Assembly: GCA_012511995.1 (NCBI GenBank)
Contig: JAAZFA010000372.1
Coordinates: forward strand, 1 to 6,935
Length of the DNA stretch: 6,935 nt
Source: Thermoproteota archaeon
Lineage (GTDB): Archaea > Thermoproteota > Bathyarchaeia > Bathyarchaeales > Bathycorpusculaceae
Direction: 5' to 3'
Shown here: positions 1 through 5,632 of the stretch, one piece after another
Layout of the letters: each line of letters begins with the position of its first letter
Numbering within the stretch: position 1 is the first letter of the stretch
Position numbers and translations under genes: made by a program
The notes under the pieces: generated by a model
The model's database searches: none
The model's input: the letters and a program-made list of their open reading frames with translations, nothing else
Told to the model about the DNA's origin: nothing

Positions 1-357
1 AACTTTTCTAGTAACAATGCATTGGAGAAACCTATTGAAGCAAAACCTACACCAACAACCAAACCAGTTAACTCAACTGTTACTATACCCAAAGTTGAGA
101 TTAAACAAGATGCCAGTCCTGCCGTGGCAAAGTCTCTGCAACTACCAGCCGGGCGCTATGCTGCTAAAATGGAGAACGAATTCAGTCCCGACCAACGTAA
201 ACTACTAAATTTCACGGTTAAAGAAGACAGTATGGTAGTAAAACCGGTGACGTTCCTAAAAACTGAATGGGACGATATCAACGAGGTAGTCCGTAGTCTG
301 GGCGGTCGATGGGTTAAAGGTGACATCATAAGCTACTGGGAGATACCTTTACAGTAA
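1..357 (+). CDS. 3' end of an unrecognised protein gene with a small C-terminal alpha/beta module
   Basis: The reading frame is open from the first base of the window, so this is the C-terminal 118 residues of a longer protein; the TTG at 22 is probably internal. I do not recognise the family. The visible part has two zones. The first, about 45 residues, is a Pro/Thr/Lys-rich, probably disordered linker. The last 60 or so residues look folded: a stretch around NFTVKEDSMVVKP suggests beta strands, then a helix rich in Asp/Glu/Val, and finally a conserved-looking ending with LGGRWVKG and SYWEIP. My impression is that similar short endings (strand-strand-helix-LGG-strand) occur as C-terminal modules in archaeal proteins linked to nucleic acids, but I cannot name a family. 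The next gene is 56 bases downstream on the same strand and could be co-transcribed. That the region is coding is fairly sure; its function is unknown. Confidence 0.75.
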   Translation, partial: NFSSNNALEKPIEAKPTPTTKPVNSTVTIPKVEIKQDASPAVAKSLQLPAGRYAAKMENEFSPDQRKLLNFTVKEDSMVVKPVTFLKTEWDDINEVVRSLGGRWVKGDIISYWEIPLQ

Positions 358-374
358 CAAGTTAGGGAAAATTC

Positions 375-380
375 TTTAAA
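375..380 (+). promoter_or_regulatory. possible TATA box for the PRC-barrel gene
   Basis: TTTAAA lies about 34 bases before the ATG at 414. With the usual archaeal spacing, transcription would begin near 401-406, giving a very short leader. No Shine-Dalgarno motif is visible before the ATG, which fits a short leader. The match is weak, and co-transcription with the upstream gene is an equally good explanation. Confidence 0.22.
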
Positions 381-413
381 CAAGAACTGCTATTCAAATT
401 ATGAGTGTTATAA

Positions 414-791
414 ATGGAAAATGACAAACCATTAACTAGAGAAGCATTAATTTCAATGGAAGTTGTCGATGCCCGTGGACGATTGCTTGGCAAAGTTAAG
501 GATGTTGCATTTGCTATCGGCCGGAACGGCATTTCTTTGACTGTTGAGAACGACACTGGCGAAACAAAGAATATCGCTTGGGAAGAGGTACAAGCTGCTT
601 CTGACTTTATCATATTGAAACCCGTTGCTCAAACTACCTACCAACCACAGAGCACCTATCAACAACCAATGCAACAGCAACCTACGCAACAAACGACTTC
701 ACAGCCGCTTTGTCAAACATGCGGTAAACCCTTAACTTGGATTCCGCAATATCAACGTTGGTATTGCTATAATGACAAGAAATACGCTTAG
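414..791 (+). CDS. PRC-barrel domain protein with C-terminal zinc-ribbon-like knuckle
   Basis: A 125-residue protein in three parts. Residues 8-70 form a PRC-barrel: the pattern LISMEVVDARGRLLGKVKDV, then a strand-rich stretch ending in the hydrophobic FIILKP. Residues 71-98 are a Gln/Thr/Pro linker, surely disordered. Residues 100-125 are a zinc-ribbon-type ending, CQTCGKPLTWIPQYQRWYCY. PRC-barrels are small beta domains used in RNA metabolism (RimM), photosynthetic reaction centres and many archaeal proteins of unknown role, so the specific job here cannot be told. The ribbon is atypical: C100, C103 and C118 are present, but the position where a fourth Cys is expected (121) is Asp (codon GAC). 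Asp may serve as a ligand, or zinc binding may be lost. The ATG at 414 begins right at the domain's usual short lead-in. No signal peptide or membrane segment is seen, so it is probably cytoplasmic. Confidence 0.85.
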   Translation: MENDKPLTREALISMEVVDARGRLLGKVKDVAFAIGRNGISLTVENDTGETKNIAWEEVQAASDFIILKPVAQTTYQPQSTYQQPMQQQPTQQTTSQPLCQTCGKPLTWIPQYQRWYCYNDKKYA

Positions 792-827
792 TAACATTTT
801 TTTATTTTTATCAATTATAAAATGTTA
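792..827. terminator. bidirectional terminator between convergent genes
   Basis: TAACATTTT (792-800) and its exact complement AAAATGTTA (819-827) form a 9-bp inverted repeat around an 18-base AT-rich loop. The plus strand also carries runs of 7 and 5 T (797-803 and 805-809), the signal archaeal RNA polymerase responds to. It sits directly after the stop of the PRC-barrel gene and 13 bases beyond the stop of the convergent RPA-like gene, so it can serve both. The sequence is very AT-rich, so the hairpin could be partly chance. Confidence 0.55.
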
Positions 828-840
828 AGAAAATCAGGTA

Positions 841-1464
841 CTATGTTTCCAACGGTTTTTCAAGAATTGTTACAGTGCCATTCTTCCCCAGTCTCAATTG
901 GCGTTCGCCCTTGAACATGGCAACATGCGAGTTTTTTACCTCGATTGAATCACCAACTTGGACCATGTTAACTTGTTGGTCCCAGAGGCAAAGCAGGATT
1001 GTGCCAGTTTCATCTTCAAGTACTGCATTAGAAACCACTGCGTTATCACGAAACTGTGTATGAACTTTCGATGGTTCAGAAACTTCTTTAACATGTGCTG
1101 TTAAGTTAATTTTTTTCATACCAACACGTAGATCATCTATTTTTAAGTGGGTTGGCGCTGGATTTTGTTTAGCGATTTCTTTACGTACTCTACCGGTGTC
1201 CATCGAACTGTCGAAAGATACATCAGTTCTTCCTAGTGTTTCGTCTGGAACGCGGAATTGAGCGATTACCTTGTCTTCTTTTGTTATCAAAAATATTGAT
1301 TGATCAGATACGTTGCCACGGTATTCTACTGACAGGTCTTCAACTGACTTTTTGCCTTCTCCTTTGGCTGTTACTAAGGCTTCGAATAACTCAGTTGGAT
1401 AAATATCATGTTGCGCTGAAATAAACGCTAGCTGGTCTTCAAAGGTTGGCTTTTTCGGTTTCAT
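841..1464 (-). CDS. RPA-like single-stranded DNA-binding protein (OB-fold)
   Basis: A 207-residue protein whose residues 107-201 form an OB-fold of the archaeal replication protein A/SSB type. Visible marks are the entry strand KIDDLRVGMKKINLTAHVKEV, the loop with FRDNAVVSNAVLEDETGTI, the strand LLCLWDQQ with its Trp, and the closing VQVGDSIEVKNSHVAMFKGERQLRLG. These are hallmarks of the COG1599-type fold that wraps single-stranded DNA. Residues 1-80 form a separate domain with a helical start (TFEDQLAFISAQHDIYPTEL) and a strand-rich end; I cannot assign it, though it may aid dimerisation or DNA binding. There is one OB-fold and no CxxC zinc finger, so this is a short form, not a multi-OB RPA70. 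The ATG at 1464 is supported by a strong GGAGGAG ten bases upstream. The gene is divergent from the NHEJ operon and shares its control region, which makes a role in break repair plausible but unproven. It could equally be the general or an accessory SSB. Confidence 0.88.
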   Translation of the reverse strand: MKPKKPTFEDQLAFISAQHDIYPTELFEALVTAKGEGKKSVEDLSVEYRGNVSDQSIFLITKEDKVIAQFRVPDETLGRTDVSFDSSMDTGRVRKEIAKQNPAPTHLKIDDLRVGMKKINLTAHVKEVSEPSKVHTQFRDNAVVSNAVLEDETGTILLCLWDQQVNMVQVGDSIEVKNSHVAMFKGERQLRLGKNGTVTILEKPLET

Positions 1465-1474
1465 CTTTTATTAT

Positions 1475-1481
1475 CTCCTCC
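1475..1481 (-). promoter_or_regulatory. strong Shine-Dalgarno for the RPA-like gene
   Basis: The minus strand reads GGAGGAG, a full anti-SD match, ten bases before the ATG at 1464. An earlier ATG overlapping it (1481-1483) is out of frame, so this site decides the start. It is the strongest ribosome binding site in the window and implies a leadered, well-translated mRNA. Confidence 0.8.
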
Positions 1482-1573
1482 ATTTTTATTTATCGAATTA
1501 TCTTGAAAAAAGCAAACATGCGTAGAATTTACTTTTTCTTGATTAAATTCTGCAGTTACTATTTATTATGCTT

Positions 1574-1583
1574 CCTATATAGG
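1574..1583. promoter_or_regulatory. palindromic TATA-like element in the divergent control region
   Basis: CCTATATAGG is a perfect 10-bp palindrome, 110 bases upstream of the RPA-like ATG and 152 upstream of the polymerase ATG. It could be a TATA box for the minus-strand gene, which would give a long leader containing the strong Shine-Dalgarno, or a binding site for a dimeric regulator. Nothing in the sequence decides between these. Confidence 0.3.
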
Positions 1584-1637
1584 TGTAACTGTGCTAAAAC
1601 ATTTTTTTCAGGCATATAAGCCGCGTTTTGCATAAGC

Positions 1638-1656
1638 TGTCAGTATATGTGTCAGT
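1638..1656. promoter_or_regulatory. tandem TGTCAGT repeat, possible operator of the NHEJ operon
   Basis: TGTCAGT occurs at 1638-1644 and again at 1650-1656, twelve bases apart, close to one helical turn, so both copies face the same side of the helix. They lie about 25-45 bases upstream of the candidate TATA box at 1681, where an activator or repressor would be expected. The rest of the 1465-1734 region contains no open frame that looks coding and no RNA gene that I can see. Confidence 0.25.
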
Positions 1657-1680
1657 CGCTCCAAAAAGGTCAAAAAACCT

Positions 1681-1690
1681 CATATACATA
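1681..1690 (+). promoter_or_regulatory. candidate TATA box of the NHEJ operon
   Basis: CATATACATA lies 45 bases before the polymerase ATG. With normal archaeal spacing, transcription would start near 1708-1714, giving a leader of about 20-27 bases. No Shine-Dalgarno is visible in that leader. A short inverted repeat AGGT-N6-ACCT (1667-1680) abuts the upstream edge, where the BRE and possible regulators bind. Confidence 0.35.
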
Positions 1691-1734
1691 GTAATTCTAT
1701 AGTCTTACTACAACTGTTTTTGGTAAAACAATAA

Positions 1735-2628
1735 ATGATCAAGAAACACAAAGAAAACAACCAATTAACCAAAGTTAACCTCAAGAACCTAGATAAATGC
1801 TTCTATCCAGACGCTAAAGTAACTAAAGGTCAAATCGTAGAATACTACATTAAAATGACCCCAAAAATATTGCCTGTTATCGCCAACCGCCCGCTTGTTC
1901 TTACGCGTTATCCAAATGGTATAAAAGACGCGGAATCTGAGAAAACAAGCTTTTTTGAAAAGAATGCACCTGTAGGTACACCTGACTGGGTTAAGCGGTA
2001 CCCAATCTATTCGCCCTCTTCTAAACGTGACATAAACTATATTATTTGTAATGATATTGACACTTTGATTTGGCTGGCTAATCAAGCTGCTCTTGAAATT
2101 CATATGCCGTTTGCTACAACTGATGATATTGATCGTCCAGACCTGCTCTTTTTTGATGTTGACCCTGAACCTCCAGCAACGTTAAGCGATGCTGCAGAGG
2201 TTGCGTTACAGTTAAGGGATAAACTGCGTAAGATGAGTTTGACCCCGTTTGTGAAAACTTCGGGTAAAAAAGGGTTACATGTGGTAGTTCCAGTTGTACC
2301 CAATTATTCCTTTAAAGTTATCCGAGGGTTTGTACACAAAGTAGGAATATCTTTGGCTAAAGAGAATAACATTGTAGTTTCTGAGTTTAAAGATACAAAA
2401 AAACCTGGAAAAGTTTTTGCTGATTACCTTCAAAATTCACCTATGCGAACAATGGTTATTCCCTACAGCCTGCGTCCCACTAAGGAGGCGACTGTTTCAA
2501 CTCCTTTGGAGTGGAGTGAAGTTAAGAAAGGATTAAACCCGTCGGATTACACACTTTTTAGTGTCCCTAAACGGCAGGTCAATCCGTGGAAGGATATTTT
2601 TGAACGAAGGTTTCACTTGGAGATATAA
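1735..2628 (+). CDS. ligD (Pol domain): NHEJ repair polymerase/primase, stand-alone LigD Pol domain
   Basis: A 297-residue protein of the archaeo-eukaryotic primase superfamily, matching the usual size of an isolated LigD polymerase domain. The N-terminal part has the family's opening (NLDKCFYPDAKVTKGQIVEY), then RYPNGI, SFFEKNAP and LIWLANQAALEIH. Catalytic signatures follow in order: FFDVDPEPP with the metal-binding pair D141 and D143; SGKKGLHVVVP (176-186) with H182 for the nucleotide triphosphate; and FADYLQN with the third metal ligand D230, followed by RPTKEATVSTPLEW. All key residues are present, so the enzyme is predicted active. Known members extend or fill broken DNA ends during end joining, prefer ribonucleotides, and bind a 5'-phosphate in the gap. 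This is the first gene of a three-gene operon, with Ku starting 3 bases after its stop. It is not fused to ligase or phosphoesterase, unlike bacterial LigD. Confidence 0.95.
   Translation: MIKKHKENNQLTKVNLKNLDKCFYPDAKVTKGQIVEYYIKMTPKILPVIANRPLVLTRYPNGIKDAESEKTSFFEKNAPVGTPDWVKRYPIYSPSSKRDINYIICNDIDTLIWLANQAALEIHMPFATTDDIDRPDLLFFDVDPEPPATLSDAAEVALQLRDKLRKMSLTPFVKTSGKKGLHVVVPVVPNYSFKVIRGFVHKVGISLAKENNIVVSEFKDTKKPGKVFADYLQNSPMRTMVIPYSLRPTKEATVSTPLEWSEVKKGLNPSDYTLFSVPKRQVNPWKDIFERRFHLEI
2619..2622 (+). promoter_or_regulatory. Shine-Dalgarno for ku inside the end of the polymerase gene
   Basis: GGAG lies nine bases before the ATG at 2632, within the last codons of the polymerase gene. It supports that start over the later in-frame ATG at 2659 (Met10) and indicates coupled translation. 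Confidence 0.6.
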
Positions 2629-2631
2629 TTT

Positions 2632-3471
2632 ATGGAACAAAAAAACCAACAGGCAAGTATGGAGCAGTCACAAACAGAAAAAACAAGTGCACCCGCACCT
2701 AGGCGCTCAATTTGGTCTGGGTCTATTACAATCGGTTTAGTAAACGTCCCTGTGAAACTGTATTCAATGATTTATAACAAGGGTGTTACCTTTCATTTTT
2801 TACATAAACCTGATGGTCAACCCGTAAAATACGTAAAGATGTGTACAAAAGAGAATAAAATTATTCCTTGGAATGAGGTGGTGCGGGGTTATGAAGTTTC
2901 CAAAAATGAATACATTACTTTTGAGAAAAAAGAGCTTGATGCTATTAAACCGGAATCGGATAAACGTTTTCGTATAAGTAAATTCGTTGATTATTTTTCA
3001 GTTGACCCTGTTTACTTCGACCGTACATATGCATTGTTGCCAGATAAGAGCAAAGAGGCTTATGGTTTGATGCTTAGGGCTTTGGAGCGAACTAACAAGG
3101 CAGGTGCAGGACGCATAACATTGCGCACCAAAGAGTATCCTGCACTATTACACACGTATAAGGGAGCGTTGGTGCTTACGACTTTACGGTATGCTTATGA
3201 TGTGGTTGATCCTCGTGATTTTGAGCTAATAGGTCAACTTGAGGATCCTCAAAAAGCAGAATTAGACCTGGCTGTAAAAATCATCTCGGACCTTTCAGGT
3301 GACTTTGACATAACTGAATTCAAAGACAGCTACATGGAGAGGGTACAAGAACTGGTTAATCAAAAAGTTAAGGGTGAAACAATCACGGTTGAAAAGCAGC
3401 CTGAAGTTGAAGCAAAGGGTTTGATGGTTGCTCTACGTGAGACGCTTAAGCAGTTGGAACAACAGAAATGA
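2632..3471 (+). CDS. ku: Ku DNA end-binding protein (prokaryotic, homodimeric type)
   Basis: A 279-residue protein, the usual size of minimal prokaryotic Ku. After a polar 23-residue lead (Gln/Glu/Ser/Ala-Pro rich) it shows the Ku signature RRSIWSGSITIGLVNVPVKLYS (24-45), then the FHFLHKPDGQPVKYVK and IPWNEVVRGYEV segment. Further on are the YFDRTYALLPDKSKEAYGLM stretch, the core beta-barrel/bridge region with ERTNKAGAGRITLRTKEY, and LVLTTLRYAYDVV. The C-terminus ends soon after the core with GLMVALRETLKQLEQQK. This resembles the minimal C-terminus by which bacterial Ku engages LigD, and there is no long Lys-rich tail. The bridge segment retains a single Cys (C71), so the zinc ribbon proposed for some Ku proteins appears lost. 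Ku would form a homodimeric ring on double-strand ends and recruit the polymerase and ligase encoded on either side. Its TGA stop overlaps the ligase ATG (ATGA, 3468-3471), so the two should be translationally coupled. Confidence 0.96.
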   Translation: MEQKNQQASMEQSQTEKTSAPAPRRSIWSGSITIGLVNVPVKLYSMIYNKGVTFHFLHKPDGQPVKYVKMCTKENKIIPWNEVVRGYEVSKNEYITFEKKELDAIKPESDKRFRISKFVDYFSVDPVYFDRTYALLPDKSKEAYGLMLRALERTNKAGAGRITLRTKEYPALLHTYKGALVLTTLRYAYDVVDPRDFELIGQLEDPQKAELDLAVKIISDLSGDFDITEFKDSYMERVQELVNQKVKGETITVEKQPEVEAKGLMVALRETLKQLEQQK

Positions 3472-4943
3472 CGCGTTATCATTACTATAAACCTATGTTG
3501 GCATTAACAGCCAACGATGCATTCACTGAAGAAAGTTGGATTTTTGAGATTAAATGGGATGGCTTTAGAGCCTTAGCTTATTTGGAAGAACAGTTTAGTT
3601 TACGAAGTCGTAACGGCAAGGAACTCAAACAGAATTTCCCTGAGTTACAGCAGATTGTCGGGTTAGGAAAAAACATTGTAGTAGACGGCGAAATCGTAAT
3701 CATGCAAGAGGGTATTCCTGACTTTCAAGCGTTACTCAAACGTAGACAAGCAGTTTACATGAGTGAAATCAAGCGGCAATCCCAACGTACTCCAGCTATG
3801 TACATTGTTTTTGACATTCTTGAAAAAGACAGCAAATCAATTGTTGATGTGCCCTTAATTGAGCGAAAAGCAATCCTTAAAGATTCCCTAAGGGAAGGCG
3901 CTAACGTCCTTCTCTGCGAGTACATTGAGGGAAAGGGAGAGGCTTACTTTAAGTTAGTATTAGAAAAGGGTTTAGAAGGTGTGGTGGCTAAGAAAAAAGA
4001 CAGCTGCTACGAGGAAGGATTGCGAACTGGGAGTTGGTTAAAGATTAAGAAACTAAAAACTTGCGACTGCGTTATCCTTGGTTATACTCAAGGTACAAAT
4101 GTACGGTCTGAAACTTTCGGTGCATTGTTGTTGGGGCTCTATGGTGAAAATCAAACACCCATATATGTTGGTAAAGTCGGAACCGGTTTCACTAAGCAGA
4201 TGCTTCGCGCATTATCAGAAAGGTTTGAAAAATTAGTTACAGACCAAGAGTTTTTCAAGCTAGAGAGCGGCGGCTCTGTTACTTGGCTTCTACCTAAACT
4301 TGTTTGCGAAGTAGCCTATCAAGTAGTGACGAAGGATGGTCGATTGAGAATGGCAAAGTTTAAGCGGCTAAGAGACGACAAAAACCCTGAGCAGTGTACG
4401 CTCGATCAACTTACTCAGGTTCAACCCAAAACTAAGACATCTATTGAGAAGACTAAAAATTCACGTGTATTTGATGGAGTAGCTGATGAGAACCTTGCTG
4501 AGTATGTTTCTAAGCGTAATTTTTATGCGACTCCTGAACCTGCTGGTGGGGTTGAACGAAAAGAACCCTTGATTTTTGTGGTGCAAGAACATCAGTCTAG
4601 ACGGCTTCACTGGGATTTTAGGCTCGAAAAGGATGGTGTTCTTAAAAGTTGGGCAGTACCCAAAGGAGTCCCAGAGGAACCGAAAGTTCGTCATTTAGCT
4701 GTTGAAACAGAAGACCATCCTTATGAATATGCTATTTTTGAGGGGGCAATTCCAAAGGGGCAGTATGGTGCTGGTACAGTAAAAATCTGGGATAAAGGTC
4801 ATTATACTTTGAAGGTTTGGGAACAGGACAAAATTGAAGTTATTTTGAATGGTTCTCGGTTACGTGGAAATTATGTTTTGGTTAGATTGAAAAAGTCTGA
4901 GGACCCAAAAAACTGGTTGTTGCTAAAGGGAAAGAAAAACTAG
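3468..4943 (+). CDS. ligD (Lig-PE): ATP-dependent DNA ligase fused to C-terminal 3'-phosphoesterase (LigD Lig-PE)
   Basis: A 491-residue two-domain enzyme. Residues 1-320 are a LigD-type ligase. Motif I is KWDG with adenylated K29, then SRNGKEL, VDGEIV (E75), FDIL (115-118), EGVVAK (170-175) and WLKIKK with K192/K194. An OB-fold follows and ends in the motif VI-like CEVAYQV...DGRLRMAKFKRLRDDK. A Lys/Thr-rich linker (320-335) leads to the phosphoesterase domain (about 343-490). That domain has LAEYVSKRNFYATPEPAGG, then QEHQSRRLHWDFRL with H375, H381, D383 and R385, then EDHPYEYAIFEG with H417 and Y421, then IPKGQYGAGTVKIWD. These correspond to the catalytic His/Asp/Arg/Tyr set of LigD-PE, so both activities look intact. 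The PE domain removes 3'-phosphates and terminal ribonucleotides, which complements a polymerase that inserts ribonucleotides. In characterised bacterial LigD, PE precedes the ligase; here it follows it. There is no sign of a frameshift at the junction. Confidence 0.95.
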   Translation: MTRYHYYKPMLALTANDAFTEESWIFEIKWDGFRALAYLEEQFSLRSRNGKELKQNFPELQQIVGLGKNIVVDGEIVIMQEGIPDFQALLKRRQAVYMSEIKRQSQRTPAMYIVFDILEKDSKSIVDVPLIERKAILKDSLREGANVLLCEYIEGKGEAYFKLVLEKGLEGVVAKKKDSCYEEGLRTGSWLKIKKLKTCDCVILGYTQGTNVRSETFGALLLGLYGENQTPIYVGKVGTGFTKQMLRALSERFEKLVTDQEFFKLESGGSVTWLLPKLVCEVAYQVVTKDGRLRMAKFKRLRDDKNPEQCTLDQLTQVQPKTKTSIEKTKNSRVFDGVADENLAEYVSKRNFYATPEPAGGVERKEPLIFVVQEHQSRRLHWDFRLEKDGVLKSWAVPKGVPEEPKVRHLAVETEDHPYEYAIFEGAIPKGQYGAGTVKIWDKGHYTLKVWEQDKIEVILNGSRLRGNYVLVRLKKSEDPKNWLLLKGKKN

Positions 4944-4963
4944 GTTAAGGCGCTTATTAACAT

Positions 4964-4970
4964 GGTTTTT
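4964..4970 (+). terminator. weak oligo-T stop after the NHEJ operon
   Basis: GGTTTTT lies 21 bases after the ligase stop. It sits between two complementary 7-mers, AGGTTAA (4942-4948) and TTAACCT (4983-4989), which could pair around it. The T run is short, so some read-through into the downstream hydrolase gene is possible. Confidence 0.28.
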
Positions 4971-5014
4971 CATAAACAGATTTTAACCTCAAAGCCCTCG
5001 TATAGCCGATAATT

Positions 5015-5632
5015 ATGTTCTTTAAACAAATCCAGCAGCATGGCGACAACTTTTCCTACCTTATAGCTGACCAAAACACCTACGAAGCCGCAGTTGTTGA
5101 TTCAAGCTATAATTCTCAAGAAATCATCAAGGCATTAAAAGCTCAAAACTTACGTTTAAAATATATAATCAATACGCATGGTCACTCTGATCATACAACG
5201 GGCAACACAGAACTCAAATTAGCTTTCAAAGATGCAAAAGTTGTTGCCCATAGGCAATCAAGAACACAAAGAGATGTTGTGGTTGATGAAGGTGATCAAC
5301 TACTGATTGGAAAAATACGAGTTAAAATTCTCTATACCCCCGGTCATACACCTGATGGTATCTGCTTACTGGTTGATAACCAGAAACTGTTAACTGGCGA
5401 TACTCTTTTTGTTGGTGAATGTGGCCGCGTTGATTTGCCAGGTGGTAATTCGAAGCAACTCTACGAAAGTTTGTTTGGTAAACTTTTGAAACTGGATGAT
5501 TGCATTGAGGTGTATCCGGGTCATGACTATGGAGTAAAGTCTTTTTCGACAATAGGGTATGAACGGCAAAACAATTATGTATTAAAGCCGCGGACTATAG
5601 CGGAATTTGTTGCCTTTATGAGTCAGCCCTAA
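5015..5632 (+). CDS. metallo-beta-lactamase-fold hydrolase, glyoxalase II / persulfide dioxygenase-like
   Basis: A 205-residue cytoplasmic protein of the MBL fold in its glyoxalase II-like branch. The metal ligands are all visible: THGHSDH with H55, H57, D59 and H60; TPGHTPD with H111; TGDTLFVG with D129; and YPGHDYG with H170. The stretch GECGRVDLPGG and the ending SFSTIGYERQNN are typical of small stand-alone members related to YcbL, glyoxalase II and ETHE1-type persulfide dioxygenases. It lacks the long C-terminal substrate-binding domain of true glyoxalase II, so the substrate (thioester, persulfide or other) cannot be assigned. It is not a beta-CASP/Artemis-type nuclease, so there is no reason beyond position to tie it to end joining. 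No Shine-Dalgarno precedes the ATG; a TTTTAA at 4981 could be a TATA box giving an almost leaderless mRNA. Its 3' end meets a convergent pseudogene. Confidence 0.9.
   Translation: MFFKQIQQHGDNFSYLIADQNTYEAAVVDSSYNSQEIIKALKAQNLRLKYIINTHGHSDHTTGNTELKLAFKDAKVVAHRQSRTQRDVVVDEGDQLLIGKIRVKILYTPGHTPDGICLLVDNQKLLTGDTLFVGECGRVDLPGGNSKQLYESLFGKLLKLDDCIEVYPGHDYGVKSFSTIGYERQNNYVLKPRTIAEFVAFMSQP

Noticed and set aside
1465..1734. A tRNA, small RNA or short gene in the divergent region
   Set aside because: No T-loop-like GTTCRA signature or cloverleaf, and no open frame with protein-like composition; a control region explains it better.
5015..5632. Metallo-beta-lactamase protein as an Artemis/SNM1-like nuclease belonging to the NHEJ set
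   Set aside because: Its motifs (GECGRVDLPGG, YPGHDYG) are of the glyoxalase II branch, it has no beta-CASP insertion, and it is separated from the operon by 71 bases with a possible terminator.
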